Shown in pieces: positions 1-7,100 of a DNA stretch of 64,000 nucleotides (within the stretch, counting starts at the first letter, position 1; every line of letters begins with the position of its first letter). The notes under the pieces were generated by a model. It was not told the origin of the DNA, searched no databases, and saw only the letters and a program-made list of their open reading frames with translations. A program made the position numbers and the translations under genes. The stretch spans positions 1-64,000 of the forward strand of contig JBKBQT010000016.1 in assembly GCA_046292445.1 (NCBI GenBank), written 5' to 3'. The stretch comes from CALIZF01 sp046292445 (GTDB lineage: Bacteria > Pseudomonadota > Alphaproteobacteria > Rhodobacterales > Rhodobacteraceae).

Positions 1-47
1 CCGCCGGGAAAAGCGAGTGCCCCGCGGTCACGATTGGAGGAAGTTGC

Positions 48-335
48 ATGAGCGATGTGATCGACGCGGCCGTCACCAGGATGCGCGAGAAGATCAGGGA
101 TGGCTTCGACGGCGTCGCCAAATTCGTCATCACCGGCGAAGGGGCGATCATGCTCGATGCGAACGGCGTGCGGGCGGGCGACGAAGAGGCGGATGTGACG
201 CTGACCGCCAGCGCCGAGACGTTCGAGGCGATCCTCGATGGCGACATGAATCCGACGATGGCCTTCATGACCGGCAAGCTGTCGGTGGACGGCAACATGG
301 GGCTGGCGATGAAGCTCGGCGCCGTGCTCGGTTGA
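48..335 (+). CDS. SCP2 sterol-binding domain protein (95 aa)
   Basis: This is a single-domain SCP2-like lipid-binding protein of the usual small bacterial size. The diagnostic C-terminal half is present: a segment around DGDMNPTMAFMTGKLSVDG (residues 64-82) followed by a hydrophobic helix. The family binds acyl-CoA, fatty acids or sterol-like lipids in a hydrophobic tunnel. The start is fixed by a strong ribosome binding site, GGAGGA, about 8 bases upstream of the ATG. Its stop codon overlaps the start of the next gene (TTGA), so the two are probably translated together. No signal peptide is seen, so it should be cytoplasmic. The lipid ligand cannot be read from the sequence. Confidence 0.9.
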   Translation: MSDVIDAAVTRMREKIRDGFDGVAKFVITGEGAIMLDANGVRAGDEEADVTLTASAETFEAILDGDMNPTMAFMTGKLSVDGNMGLAMKLGAVLG

Positions 336-1282
336 CGGCGGCGGGTTACCCGGCCGCCCCCTATCTTGCGGCCCCGCCCGAGGCACCGGCCGGGGGGCAT
401 GCCGTCTGGCTGACCGCTGCCGATGGCGTGCGTGCACGCGCGGCCATCTGGCCCGAAGGCAGTCGCGGCACCGTCCTGATCCTGCCGGGGCGAACCGAGC
501 ACGCCGAGAAATACGTCCGCGCCGCCGCCGCCTTTGCGGCGGCGGGCCTCGCCTCGATCGCCATCGACTGGCGCGGCCAGGGGCTTGCCGACCGGGCGCT
601 GCCCGACCGGCTCCGCGGGCATGTCGGCGACTTTGCCGAATACCAGCGTGACCTCGGCGTCATGATCGCGGCGGCCGATGCCGCCGGCCTTCCCGGCCCG
701 CGCTACCTGCTCGCGCATTCGATGGGCGGCGCGATCGGCCTGCGCGCGCTGATGTCGGGCCTGCCGGTGCGCGCCGCCGCCTTCAGCGCGCCGATGTGGG
801 GCATCCAGATGCCCGGCGGCCTGGCCGGGCTGTTCCGCTTCGTGGCCCGCACGGCGGTCACGCTGGGGCGCGGCGACCGCTATGTGCCGCCGCCCGCCAC
901 CGGACCGGTCTGCTATGCCGCCACGGCGGCTTTCGACAACAACGTGCTGACCTCGGACCCGGACGGCTTTGCCTGGATGCAGGCGCAGCTGCGCGCCACG
1001 CCCGATCTGCAACTCGGCGGGCCGACCTTCGGCTGGCTGGCAGCCGCGCTGACCGAATGCGCCGCACTCGCCCGCCTGCCGTCGCCGCCCGTGCCCTGCC
1101 TGACCACGCTCGGCACCCGCGAGCGGGTGGTGGACCAGCAGGCCGTGCGCGCGCGCATGGCGCGCTGGCCGGGGGGCGTGCTCGAACCTGTCGCGGGCGC
1201 CGAGCACGAGGTGCTGATGGAGGGCGCGGCAACGCGCGAGGCCTTCATGGCGAGGGTCATCGCGCATTTCACCGCAGCCTGA
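332..1282 (+). CDS. Alpha/beta hydrolase, lysophospholipase-like (316 aa)
   Basis: This is a serine hydrolase of the S33/lysophospholipase (PldB-like) type. An oxyanion-side motif PGRTEHAEKY lies near residues 52-61. The nucleophile elbow HSMGG puts the catalytic serine at about residue 130, and a late GAEHEVLME segment carries the likely catalytic histidine. The start I chose is TTG at 332, whose last two bases form the TGA stop of the SCP2 gene. The frame is open further upstream, but that stretch is only the shadow of the SCP2 gene. Overlap and co-direction suggest an operon, perhaps for lipid handling. The substrate is unknown, and no signal peptide is evident. Confidence 0.85.
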   Translation: MTAAGYPAAPYLAAPPEAPAGGHAVWLTAADGVRARAAIWPEGSRGTVLILPGRTEHAEKYVRAAAAFAAAGLASIAIDWRGQGLADRALPDRLRGHVGDFAEYQRDLGVMIAAADAAGLPGPRYLLAHSMGGAIGLRALMSGLPVRAAAFSAPMWGIQMPGGLAGLFRFVARTAVTLGRGDRYVPPPATGPVCYAATAAFDNNVLTSDPDGFAWMQAQLRATPDLQLGGPTFGWLAAALTECAALARLPSPPVPCLTTLGTRERVVDQQAVRARMARWPGGVLEPVAGAEHEVLMEGAATREAFMARVIAHFTAA

Positions 1283-1322
1283 CGTAACCATGCCGGGCTG
1301 CGGCCTTGTGACGTGACGTTTC

Positions 1323-1354
1323 GTTTACGTCCGCGTCAACATGTCTTGTATGCT
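1323..1354 (+). promoter_or_regulatory. Candidate MerR-type promoter/operator
   Basis: An imperfect palindrome, GTTTACGTCCGCGTCAAC (1323-1340), lies between a -35-like TTTACG (1324-1329) and a -10-like TATGCT (1349-1354). The spacer is 19 bp. MerR-family regulators typically act on promoters with such long spacers and bind a palindrome inside them. The site is 51 bases upstream of the MerR-type gene at 1405, which suggests autoregulation. The call is by eye. More TGACGT-like half-sites lie just upstream (1309-1318). Confidence 0.4.
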
Positions 1355-1404
1355 CCGAGTCGTGAACGCACGTGTCATGCATGCAAGGTGCGAGAGTCAG
1401 GGTG

Positions 1405-1803
1405 ATGACGGACGATGTGATGACCATTCGCGCGATGTGCGAGGCGTTCGACGTGACGCCGCGCACGCTGCGGTTCTACGAATCCAAGGAATTGCTGTTC
1501 CCGATCCGGCAGGGGCAGAAGCGGCTCTATACCCGCCGCGACCGCGGCCGGCTCAAGCTCATCCTGCGGGGCAAGCGGTTCGGGTTCAGCCTCGAGGATA
1601 TTCGCCAGCTGCTCGATCTCTACGACCGCGACGGCCAGCCCGATGCACAGCTGCGCGCGACCTACGAGGCGGCGCGGCGCCGGCTTGCGACGATGGAGGC
1701 GCAGCGGGCCGAGCTCGACGAGGCGATCGCCGAGCTCAAGGGACATCTCGCCTGGGGCGAGGCGATGCTCGCCGCGACGGGCGCGCGCGCGGCGGCCGAA
1801 TGA
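1405..1803 (+). CDS. MerR-family transcriptional regulator (132 aa)
   Basis: The N-terminus is a MerR winged helix-turn-helix (residues about 7-75), with TIRAMCEAFDVTPRTLRFYE and the wing residues RLYTRRDRGRLKLI. It is followed by a coiled-coil dimerisation helix (about 85-125). There is no cysteine-rich metal-binding tail. MerR proteins beside beta-oxidation genes, such as LiuR, commonly respond to acyl-CoA. Immediately downstream on the same strand is a fatty-acid oxidation set, which supports that role by context only. The start at 1405 gives a family-like N-terminus; an in-frame ATG at 1372 also exists. A candidate operator lies just upstream. Confidence 0.85.
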   Translation: MTDDVMTIRAMCEAFDVTPRTLRFYESKELLFPIRQGQKRLYTRRDRGRLKLILRGKRFGFSLEDIRQLLDLYDRDGQPDAQLRATYEAARRRLATMEAQRAELDEAIAELKGHLAWGEAMLAATGARAAAE

Positions 1804-1865
1804 CCGGCCGTTCGGGCAACTGACAAGGGACGCGCCGCAACGCGCGGAGTGGGAGAGAGACAGAC

Positions 1866-3641
1866 ATGCCGAGTTATACCGCCCCCGTGAAGGACATGCA
1901 GTTCCTTCTGCACGACCTGCTGAAGGTCGGCGCGTCGGACATTCCGGGCTATGCAGACCTCGAGCCGTCGTTCACCGCGGCCATCCTCGAGGAGGCCGGC
2001 AAGCTGTCGGCCGAGGTTCTGGCCCCGCTCAATGCGGTGGGCGACCTTCAGGGCTGCCGGCTCGAAAACGGCGTGGTCTACACGCCAGACGGGTTCAAGG
2101 CCGCCTTCGAGGAACTGAAGGCGGGCGGCTGGAACGGCCTCGATCTGCCCGAGGAATTCGGCGGCCAGGGCCTGCCCTATGTCATGGGCACGGCGGTGGG
2201 CGAGATGATGGTCTCGGCCAACATGGCCTTCAACATGTATCAGGGCCTGACCCACGGCGCGATCTCGGCCCTCCTCGCCCATGGCTCGGACGACCAGAAG
2301 GCGACCTATCTGCCCAAGATGGTCAGCCTCGAGTGGACCGGCACGATGAACCTGACCGAACCGCATTGCGGCACGGATCTGGGCATGATCCGCACCAAGG
2401 CCGAGCCGCAGGCCGACGGCAGCTATGCGATCACCGGGCAGAAGATCTTCATCTCGGCCGGCGAGCACGACATGGCCGAGAACATCATCCACCTCGTCCT
2501 CGCCAAGGCGCCGGGCGGCGGCGAGGGGACCAAGGGCATCTCGCTCTTCATCGTGCCCAAGTTCCTCGTGAACGCCGACGGCAGCCTCGGCCGCCGCAAC
2601 GCGGTCGCCTGCGGCAAGATCGAGCACAAGATGGGCATCCACGGCAACGCGACCTGCGTGATGAACTATGACGGCGCCACCGGGTTCCTCGTCGGGGATC
2701 TGCACAAGGGCATGCGCGCGATGTTCACCATGATGAACGAGGCGCGGCTGGGCGTGGGCCTGCAGGGCTATGCCCAGGCCGAGGCGGCCTATCAGAACGC
2801 GCTGGCCTATGCCAAGGACCGGCTGCAGGGCCGCGACGTGACGGGGGCCAAGAACCCGAACGGCCCCGCCGACCCGCTGATCGTGCACCCCGACATCCGC
2901 CGCAATCTGATGGACCAGAAGAGCTTCGTCGAGGGCGCCCGCGCCTTCGTGTTCTGGGGCGCGCATCTGATCGACCGCAGCCACCGGACGGGCGATGCCG
3001 CGGCCGAGGGGCTGATCTCGCTGATGACGCCGGTCATCAAGGGGTTCCTGACCGACAAGGGCTTCGAGATGGCCGTGGCGGCGCAGCAGGTCTATGGCGG
3101 GCACGGCTATATCGAGGAATGGGGCATGTCGCAGTTCGCCCGCGACGCGCGGATCGCGATGATCTACGAAGGCGCGAACGGCATCCAGGCGCTCGACCTC
3201 GTGGGGCGCAAACTCGCTTCGGACGGTGGCAAGCACGTGATGGCCTTTTTCGAGATGGTCAAGGCCGAGGTCAAGGCGCATGACGGCGACGCGCGGATGG
3301 CGGGTTTCGCCGAACCTCTCAAGGCCGCGTCCAAGCAGCTGCAGCAGGCAGGAATGTTCTTCATGCAGAACGGCATGAAGAACCCCAACGCGGCGCTGTC
3401 GGGCAGCTACGACTTCATGCACCTGATGGGCCATGTCTGCCTCGGCCTGATGTGGACGCGAATGGCCAGGGCGGCGTATGACGCGCTCGATGCGGGCGCG
3501 GCCGACCGCGATTTCCTCGAGGCCAAGATCGCAACGGGCCGCTACTACATGGCGCGGCAATTGCCGGCATGCGGGATGCACCTGGCGCGGATCGAGACGG
3601 GGGCAGACCCGGTCATGGCGCTCGACGCCGCGTCGTTCTGA
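1866..3641 (+). CDS. Acyl-CoA dehydrogenase, DmdC-like long form (591 aa)
   Basis: This is a flavin-dependent acyl-CoA dehydrogenase of the roughly 590-residue class with an extra C-terminal domain. The FAD-binding signature is MNLTEPHCGTDLG (161-173). The catalytic base is in YEGANGIQALDL, with Glu at about 435, preceded by QVYGGHGYIEEWG. Rhodobacterial 3-methylmercaptopropionyl-CoA dehydrogenase (DmdC) belongs to this class, but so do enzymes for ordinary fatty acyl-CoAs. Position beside fadA and fadB favours beta-oxidation. A GGGAGAGAG ribosome site precedes the ATG. The gene ends just before a palindrome and the assembly gap. Substrate assignment is inference. Confidence 0.88.
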   Translation: MPSYTAPVKDMQFLLHDLLKVGASDIPGYADLEPSFTAAILEEAGKLSAEVLAPLNAVGDLQGCRLENGVVYTPDGFKAAFEELKAGGWNGLDLPEEFGGQGLPYVMGTAVGEMMVSANMAFNMYQGLTHGAISALLAHGSDDQKATYLPKMVSLEWTGTMNLTEPHCGTDLGMIRTKAEPQADGSYAITGQKIFISAGEHDMAENIIHLVLAKAPGGGEGTKGISLFIVPKFLVNADGSLGRRNAVACGKIEHKMGIHGNATCVMNYDGATGFLVGDLHKGMRAMFTMMNEARLGVGLQGYAQAEAAYQNALAYAKDRLQGRDVTGAKNPNGPADPLIVHPDIRRNLMDQKSFVEGARAFVFWGAHLIDRSHRTGDAAAEGLISLMTPVIKGFLTDKGFEMAVAAQQVYGGHGYIEEWGMSQFARDARIAMIYEGANGIQALDLVGRKLASDGGKHVMAFFEMVKAEVKAHDGDARMAGFAEPLKAASKQLQQAGMFFMQNGMKNPNAALSGSYDFMHLMGHVCLGLMWTRMARAAYDALDAGAADRDFLEAKIATGRYYMARQLPACGMHLARIETGADPVMALDAASF

Positions 3642-3657
3642 AGTCGGCGGCCGGGCC

Positions 3658-3694
3658 GGGGGCGAAAAATCTTCGCCGAAGATTTTTCGCCCCC
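3658..3694. repeat. Perfect 18-bp-arm palindrome beside the assembly gap
   Basis: Two perfect 18-base arms (GGGGGCGAAAAATCTTCG and its complement) are separated by a single C. The element starts 16 bases after the acyl-CoA dehydrogenase stop and runs straight into the N gap. It could serve as a bidirectional terminator, with the AT tract inside the stem, or be a REP-like element of this group. Such a structure is also a plausible reason for the assembly break. Confidence 0.8.
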
Positions 3695-3704
3695 NNNNNN
3701 NNNN
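3695..3704. other. Assembly gap (10 N)
   Basis: There are ten N between the palindrome and a low-complexity tract. The true distance, and any gene lying between the acyl-CoA dehydrogenase and the 70-aa protein, are unknown. Confidence 0.98.
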
Positions 3705-3763
3705 TGGCGGCGGCGGGGGCCCCCCCCCCCCCAAACCCCCCCCCCCCCCCCCCCCCCCCCCCC
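3705..3763. repeat. Poly-C low-complexity tract, probable assembly artefact
   Basis: After the gap comes a short GGC-rich stretch, then 13 C (3720-3732), AAA, and 28 C (3736-3763). Nothing comparable occurs elsewhere in the window. Its location at a contig end suggests a sequencing or consensus error rather than biology. Confidence 0.8.
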
Positions 3764-3788
3764 GCCCGACCGGCAGGGAGGGCCGGAG

Positions 3789-4001
3789 ATGCCGAAACGC
3801 TTCCGCCTGACGCGCCGCTTTCCGGTGGCGATGACCGAGGACGGCTATCGCCGCCTCAAGCGCTTCGCCGCCGAGGCAGGGCTGGACGAGGGCGAGGCGC
3901 TGTCGTTCCTCTTCGAGCATTTCGACAGTGTGACCGATCAAGACAACCTGACCCACCGCCTGCGCCTGTTCAACGCCGCTATCGACGACAGGAAACGGTG
4001 A
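3789..4001 (+). CDS. Small conserved-type protein, ribbon-helix-helix-like (70 aa)
   Basis: I cannot name this 70-residue soluble protein. It starts with a basic strand-like stretch (MPKRFRLTRRFPVAM), followed by two amphipathic helices, a layout resembling small ribbon-helix-helix DNA-binding proteins. No metal ligands, signal peptide or membrane segment is visible. It sits between two acyl-CoA dehydrogenase genes, 23 bases before the second, with a purine-rich site upstream of its ATG. The sequence upstream of 3764 is unreliable because of the gap, but the coding body looks normal. A local regulator of the oxidation genes is possible but unproven. Confidence 0.6.
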   Translation: MPKRFRLTRRFPVAMTEDGYRRLKRFAAEAGLDEGEALSFLFEHFDSVTDQDNLTHRLRLFNAAIDDRKR

Positions 4002-4024
4002 GGCAAACCCATATCGGAGGAACC

Positions 4025-5179
4025 ATGGGCTTTCCGCTGCTGAAATCCGCCTGGATGACCGACGAGCATGCAATGCTCGAACAGATGACCCATGACTTCA
4101 TCGCGAAGGAATGGATGCCTCACCTGCCGCGCTGGCGCCAGCAGGGCGAGATGGACCGCGAGACCTGGAACCAGGCGGGCGCGCTCGGCCTGCTCTGCCC
4201 CTCGATCCCCGAGGAATACGGCGGCGCGGGCGGCGATTTCGGGCATGAGGCGGTGATCCTGATGGAAACCGCGCGCGCCAACCTCGCCTCCTGGGGCCAC
4301 GGCATCCATTCCGGCATCGTTGCCCACTACATCCTGCATTACGGCACCGAGGAACAGAAACGGCGCTGGCTGCCCCGGATGGTGACAGGCGAGCTGGTCG
4401 GCGCGCTTGCGATGACCGAACCCTCGGGCGGCTCGGATGTGCAGAACATCAAGACGCGCGCGATCCGCGATGGCAATGTCTACCGCCTGACCGGCAGCAA
4501 GACCTTCATCACCAACGGCCAGCACGCCAACCTCATCCTCGTCGCAGCCAAGACCGACCCGACGCAGCGCGCCAAGGGCACGTCGCTCGTGGTCGTCGAA
4601 ACCGACGGCGCCGAGGGCTTCCGCCGGGGCCGCAAGCTCGAGAAGGTCGGCATGAAGGCTGCCGACACATCCGAGCTCTTCTTCGATAACGTCCCGATCC
4701 CGCCCGAGAACATCCTCGGCGCGGTCGAGGGCCAGGGCTTCTACCAGATGATGCGGCAATTGCCGCAGGAGCGCCTGATCATCGGCTGCGGCGCGGTCGG
4801 CGCGATCGAGGGCGCCGTCGAGCGGACCATCCAGTATTGCAAGGAACGTGAAGCGTTCGGCAAGCCGATCATCGAGTTCCAGAACACCCGCTTCAAGCTT
4901 GCCGAGTGCAAGACGAACGCTCTCGTCGCCCGCAGCTTCCTCGACGCCTGCATGACCGCCCATCTTGCGGGCGAACTGACGGCCGAGATGGGTGCGATGT
5001 GCAAATACTGGCTGACCGACCTGCAGTGCCAGGTGATCGACGAATGCGTGCAACTGCATGGCGGCTACGGCTTCATGCAGGAATACGCGGTGGCCGAGAT
5101 GTGGACCGATGCTCGAGTGCAGCGCATCTACGGCGGCACCAACGAGATCATGAAGGAAATCATCGGGCGGGGGCTTTGA
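4025..5179 (+). CDS. Acyl-CoA dehydrogenase, ~380-residue class (384 aa)
   Basis: This is a classical three-domain acyl-CoA dehydrogenase. The signature ALAMTEPSGGSDVQ (127-140) and the C-terminal QLHGGYGFMQEYAV and IYGGTNEIMKEI segments are present. The usual catalytic glutamate of short/medium-chain enzymes (YEGT) is replaced by glycine here (YGGT). A glutamate in QLPQERLIIG (about residue 249) sits where isovaleryl-CoA and long-chain enzymes carry theirs, so branched or longer acyl substrates are likely. A GGAGG site precedes the ATG. It follows the small protein closely and precedes fadA after a repeat-filled spacer. Confidence 0.9.
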   Translation: MGFPLLKSAWMTDEHAMLEQMTHDFIAKEWMPHLPRWRQQGEMDRETWNQAGALGLLCPSIPEEYGGAGGDFGHEAVILMETARANLASWGHGIHSGIVAHYILHYGTEEQKRRWLPRMVTGELVGALAMTEPSGGSDVQNIKTRAIRDGNVYRLTGSKTFITNGQHANLILVAAKTDPTQRAKGTSLVVVETDGAEGFRRGRKLEKVGMKAADTSELFFDNVPIPPENILGAVEGQGFYQMMRQLPQERLIIGCGAVGAIEGAVERTIQYCKEREAFGKPIIEFQNTRFKLAECKTNALVARSFLDACMTAHLAGELTAEMGAMCKYWLTDLQCQVIDECVQLHGGYGFMQEYAVAEMWTDARVQRIYGGTNEIMKEIIGRGL

Positions 5180-5203
5180 TGAGTATCGGCGCGCTCTCTC
5201 CAA

Positions 5204-5239
5204 GCCCCGGGGCGCTGCCCCGGACCCCGGAGTATTTTG
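5204..5239 (+). repeat. Interspersed palindromic repeat, copy A
   Basis: This GC-rich unit contains GCCCCGGACCCCGGAGTATTT. The same unit recurs in reverse orientation at 5429-5463. It looks like the short repetitive extragenic elements of this bacterial family. Confidence 0.7.
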
Positions 5240-5315
5240 CGAACGATGAAGCGGTGGATGTGCGGACCCCGCCCCACGGGGGCGCCTGGCCGGAGGCGGG
5301 GTCACTTCACCGTTC
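5240..5315. terminator. Long hairpin, possible terminator after acyl-CoA dehydrogenase
   Basis: The outer arms GAACGATGAAG (5240-5250) and CTTCACCGTTC (5305-5315) pair with one mismatch. The inner arms GACCCCGCC (5265-5273) and GGCGGGGTC (5295-5303) pair perfectly. No T-run follows, so it may act as a pause or RNA-stability element rather than a strong terminator. Confidence 0.4.
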
Positions 5316-5428
5316 ACGGTCATCGGCTCTCCAGCCTGTACCGTGGCTCAAGGATAGCGCAGGCGTCCTTAAAATTGTGTTACCTGCGGCCTGCATGCGG
5401 CCCCGGGATGCGGCCCCTTCACTGTTCC

Positions 5429-5463
5429 ACAAATACTCCGGGGTCCGGGGCAGGGCCCCGGGT
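5429..5463 (-). repeat. Interspersed palindromic repeat, copy B (inverted)
   Basis: This is the reverse complement of copy A, with the core AAATACTCCGGGGTCCGGGG. The two copies, about 190 bp apart, could fold into a large stem-loop between the dehydrogenase and thiolase genes. Confidence 0.7.
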
Positions 5464-5741
5464 GCGGGAGGCCCGCGAACCGGTCGGATGGTGCCTTCAG
5501 GACGGCGTGGCGCGGCGGTTCTCGCGCTGGCGGCGCTGCCGGCAGGGCGGTGCCGGCAGTTATCGTGTCTTCCCTCGGCAGGCGCCCGAAACGCGGGGGC
5601 GCTTCCCGCTCGGGTCGCCCGGCCCGGCCGGACGGCGACCGCTCACCTGCCGACCCCGGCCCGCTTCCCGGCCGGCCCCATTCCCATGATCTGATGCCGG
5701 GCAGCGCCGCTGACCCCGCGAAAGCCTGAACGGAGGAAACC

Positions 5742-6953
5742 ATGACGGATGCCTATATCTATGACGCGTGCCGCACGCCGCGCGGCAAGGGCAAGCCGGA
5801 CGGCGCCCTGCACGAGGTGACGGCGCCGCGGCTGTCGGCGATCGCGCTCAATGCGATCAAGCATCGCAACAACCTCGACACCCGCGCGATCGAGGATGTG
5901 ATCTGGGGCAATGTCACGCAGGTGGCCGAGCAGGGGGCCTGCCTCGCGCGCACCGCCGTCCTTGCCTCGGAATTCGACGAGAGCGTGCCGGGGCTCAGCA
6001 TCAACCGCTTCTGCGCGAGCGGGCTCGAGGCGGTCAACCTCGCCGCCAACCAGGTCAAGGCCGGGGCCGGCATGGCCTATGTCGCGGGCGGGGTGGAGTG
6101 CATGTCGCGCGTCCCGATGGGATCGGACGGCGGGGCGATCGCGGTCGATCCGTCGATCGCGATCACGCGCTATTTCGTGCCGCAGGGGATTTCGGCCGAT
6201 ATCATCGCGACCGAATACGGGTTCACCCGCGATCAGGCCGATGCGCTTGCGGTCGAGAGCCAGCGCAGGGCGGCGGCGGCCTGGGCCGACAATCGCTTTG
6301 CCGGCTCCATCGTGCCGGTGCGCGACGTCAACGGGATCGAGATCCTCGCGCATGACGAATACATGCGGCCGCAGACGGACATGCAGAGCCTCGGCAGCCT
6401 CAAGCCGAGCTTCAAGGACATGGGCGAGGTGATGCCGGGCTTCGACAAGATCGCCCTGATGAAATATCCCCATCTCGAGCGGATCGAGCATATCCACCAT
6501 GCCGGCAATTCCTCGGGGATCGTGGACGGCGCGGCGGCGATCCTGATCGGCAGCCGGGAATTCGGCGAGAAGCACGGGCTCAAGCCGCGCGCGCGCATCC
6601 GTGCGACGGCCAAGATCGGCACCGATCCGACGATCATGCTGACCGGGCCGGTCCCGGTGACCGAGAAGATCCTGCGCGAAAGCGGCATGGCGATCGGCGA
6701 TCTGGACCTCTTCGAAGTGAACGAGGCCTTTGCCGCCGTCGTCATGCGCTTCATGCAGGCCTTCGAGGTCGACCCCGCAAAGGTCAACGTCAACGGCGGG
6801 TCGATCGCGATGGGCCATCCGCTGGGTGCGACCGGGGCGATCATCCTCGGCACGCTGCTCGACGAGCTGGAGCGGACGGGCAAGGGCACCGGCCTTGCCA
6901 CGCTCTGCATCGGGTCGGGCATGGGCGCGGCCACGATCATCGAGCGGGTCTAG
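5742..6953 (+). CDS. fadA: Acetyl-CoA C-acyltransferase (thiolase) FadA (403 aa)
   Basis: This thiolase cleaves 3-ketoacyl-CoA with CoA, the last step of beta-oxidation. The catalytic triad is visible: nucleophilic Cys at about 91 in NRFCASGLEAV, His at about 359 in NGGSIAMGHPLGATGA, and Cys at about 389 in LCIGSGMG. Length is normal for the family. The start is set by GGAGGAAACC ahead of the ATG. The gene lies upstream of the fadB-type gene on the same strand, with a 147-base spacer, as in other alphaproteobacterial beta-oxidation clusters. A role in acetoacetyl-CoA synthesis is less likely in this context. Confidence 0.95.
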   Translation: MTDAYIYDACRTPRGKGKPDGALHEVTAPRLSAIALNAIKHRNNLDTRAIEDVIWGNVTQVAEQGACLARTAVLASEFDESVPGLSINRFCASGLEAVNLAANQVKAGAGMAYVAGGVECMSRVPMGSDGGAIAVDPSIAITRYFVPQGISADIIATEYGFTRDQADALAVESQRRAAAAWADNRFAGSIVPVRDVNGIEILAHDEYMRPQTDMQSLGSLKPSFKDMGEVMPGFDKIALMKYPHLERIEHIHHAGNSSGIVDGAAAILIGSREFGEKHGLKPRARIRATAKIGTDPTIMLTGPVPVTEKILRESGMAIGDLDLFEVNEAFAAVVMRFMQAFEVDPAKVNVNGGSIAMGHPLGATGAIILGTLLDELERTGKGTGLATLCIGSGMGAATIIERV

Positions 6954-7100
6954 CCCGCGCGCGGCAGGCGATGCGGCAGAGCCCGACGCGCCGCCGGCGC
7001 GGGGGCACAGGACAATGGCCGGACCGGCCCGCCGCCCTTTGCCCTATCGGGGGCGGGGATGGTGGCGCAGGACGGCGCAGCGAACGGGAGGGAGACCCCG

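Larger units (their letters stand above)
5180..5741. other. 562-bp spacer with inverted repeats; no gene seen
   Basis: No convincing gene lies between the acyl-CoA dehydrogenase and fadA. The spacer holds two oppositely oriented copies of a GC-rich repeat (5204-5239, 5429-5463) and a long hairpin (5240-5315). A locally AT-rich patch at about 5370-5385 includes a -10-like TAAAAT (5370-5375), though without a good -35. fadA may therefore have its own promoter here. A clear GGAGGAAA ribosome site sits just before 5742. Confidence 0.6.

Noticed and set aside
1662..4073. An 803-codon minus-strand frame crossing the N gap
   Set aside because: It reads through the ten N and the poly-C tract and is antisense to the acyl-CoA dehydrogenase gene. 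No motif is found.
5180..5741. A small gene in the repeat-filled spacer
   Set aside because: Open frames exist on both strands, but they run through inverted repeats, lack ribosome sites, and encode Arg/Pro-rich sequence.
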